5,336 nucleotides of DNA, from the NCBI GenBank assembly GCA_027488055.1, contig JAIYCK010000094.1, forward strand, positions 1 to 5,336. The letters are read 5' to 3'. Below are positions 4,869-5,336 of the stretch, piece after piece; positions within the stretch are counted from its first letter, which is position 1; each line of letters opens with the position of its first letter. The position numbers and the translations under genes are program-made. This DNA comes from Flavobacteriales bacterium (GTDB lineage: Bacteria > Bacteroidota > Bacteroidia > Flavobacteriales_D > Sanyastnellaceae). A model generated the notes under the pieces. That model did no database searches and was not told where the DNA came from. It saw only the letters and a program-made list of their open reading frames with translations.

Positions 4869-5336
4869 TCAAAACTGAAAATAAATAAACTGTTGCTCTT
4901 CCCCTGAATACAAAAACAACAGCACTGCGATGGCGTAATACATCATGTATCGCAATGGTTTGGGTGTCAATTGCAAGACACCGTCTAGGCCAAATTCAGA
5001 TTTTCTTCCAACAAACTCCACAGCGATCAAGCAACCGAGCAATACGATCAAACTCCAACTGAAGAAAACTGGTCTGATCCAAACACCCGATGAAATCATT
5101 TGGCCGATGTAACCGAACGCCTCCGTAAGGGAAGACGCTCTGAAGAAAATCCAAGCCAAGGTGACCAGCGCAAAGGTGGCGATCATTTGTACTATTTCCT
5201 TCACTGTTGGCAAAGTGCTTTGGGCCGCGACAATCTCCATATTCTGTCTGTTACGTCCGCGCAACAAAAGAGGCAAGAAGAAACAAGCATTGAGCAATCC
5301 CCAAAAGATAAAAGTCCAATTTGCACCGTGCCAAAA
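4869..5336 (-). CDS. AlgI-like membrane-bound O-acyltransferase (MBOAT), C-terminal fragment
   Basis: The frame is open to the window edge, giving the last 155 residues of a protein whose family is usually about 470-500 residues long. The visible part starts FWHGANWTFIFWG, the MBOAT signature with its invariant catalytic histidine (codon 5328-5330). Then come FFLPLLLRGRNRQN, a VTLAWIFFRASSLTEAFGYI helix typical of AlgI, another hydrophobic segment (WIRPVFFSWSLIVLLGCLIA) and a last one (YMMYYAIAVLLFLYSG) near the end. AlgI-type proteins sit in the cytoplasmic membrane and carry acetyl groups from the cytoplasm to the outer face for O-acetylation of exopolysaccharide, peptidoglycan or other envelope polymers. 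The SGNH-like gene follows after one base and is the likely transfer partner. The shorter open frame from 5297 begins with TTG inside the conserved region and is not a real start. The substrate is not deducible. Confidence 0.9.
   Translation of the reverse strand, partial: FWHGANWTFIFWGLLNACFFLPLLLRGRNRQNMEIVAAQSTLPTVKEIVQMIATFALVTLAWIFFRASSLTEAFGYIGQMISSGVWIRPVFFSWSLIVLLGCLIAVEFVGRKSEFGLDGVLQLTPKPLRYMMYYAIAVLLFLYSGEEQQFIYFQF

Overview
The window looks like a chromosomal segment of a member of the phylum Bacteroidota, probably outside the Bacteroidales. Four things support this. A consensus Bacteroidota promoter (TTTG, 20 bases, TAAATTTG) precedes the first gene. No gene has a usable Shine-Dalgarno sequence at its start. 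A stand-alone CarboxypepD_reg-like secreted protein is present. DnaJ has only two of the four zinc-finger repeats, and MBOAT and DnaJ both have sequence styles I associate with this phylum. The genus cannot be told from the sequence. I see no tRNA, rRNA, CRISPR array, insertion sequence or phage gene.

Left part (1-980, all on the minus strand): the first 25 codons of a secreted protein that runs off the left edge, with its own promoter at 100-131; a 105-residue exported CarboxypepD_reg-like protein (288-605); and, upstream of it, a small cysteine-free ArsR-type winged-helix regulator (681-980). The last two probably form a two-gene operon. A perfect 10-bp inverted repeat at 1051-1077, upstream of the regulator, is a good candidate operator, and a second perfect dyad lies at 1109-1125.

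Middle part (981-3886): about 450 bases without a convincing gene but with several hairpins; then, on the plus strand, a TlpA/ResA-type periplasmic thioredoxin-like protein (1434-2000) that ends in a textbook intrinsic terminator (2029-2060); then the grpE-dnaJ pair (2189-2740 and 2762-3886), the co-chaperone operon of the DnaK system. GrpE releases nucleotide from DnaK, and DnaJ delivers substrate and stimulates its ATPase. dnaK is not in the window.

Right part (3917-5336, minus strand): the C-terminal third or so of an AlgI-like membrane-bound O-acyltransferase running off the right edge, followed one base later by an SGNH-type membrane-anchored protein. Together they look like an export-coupled O-acetylation pair acting on an unidentified cell-surface polymer. 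This pair is convergent with dnaJ.

Most of the window is ordinary housekeeping or envelope content. The items most worth a second look are the regulator with its dyads and secreted partner, the half-reduced zinc domain of DnaJ, and the altered catalytic-acid position in the SGNH protein. I do not see evidence for a dramatic new system.
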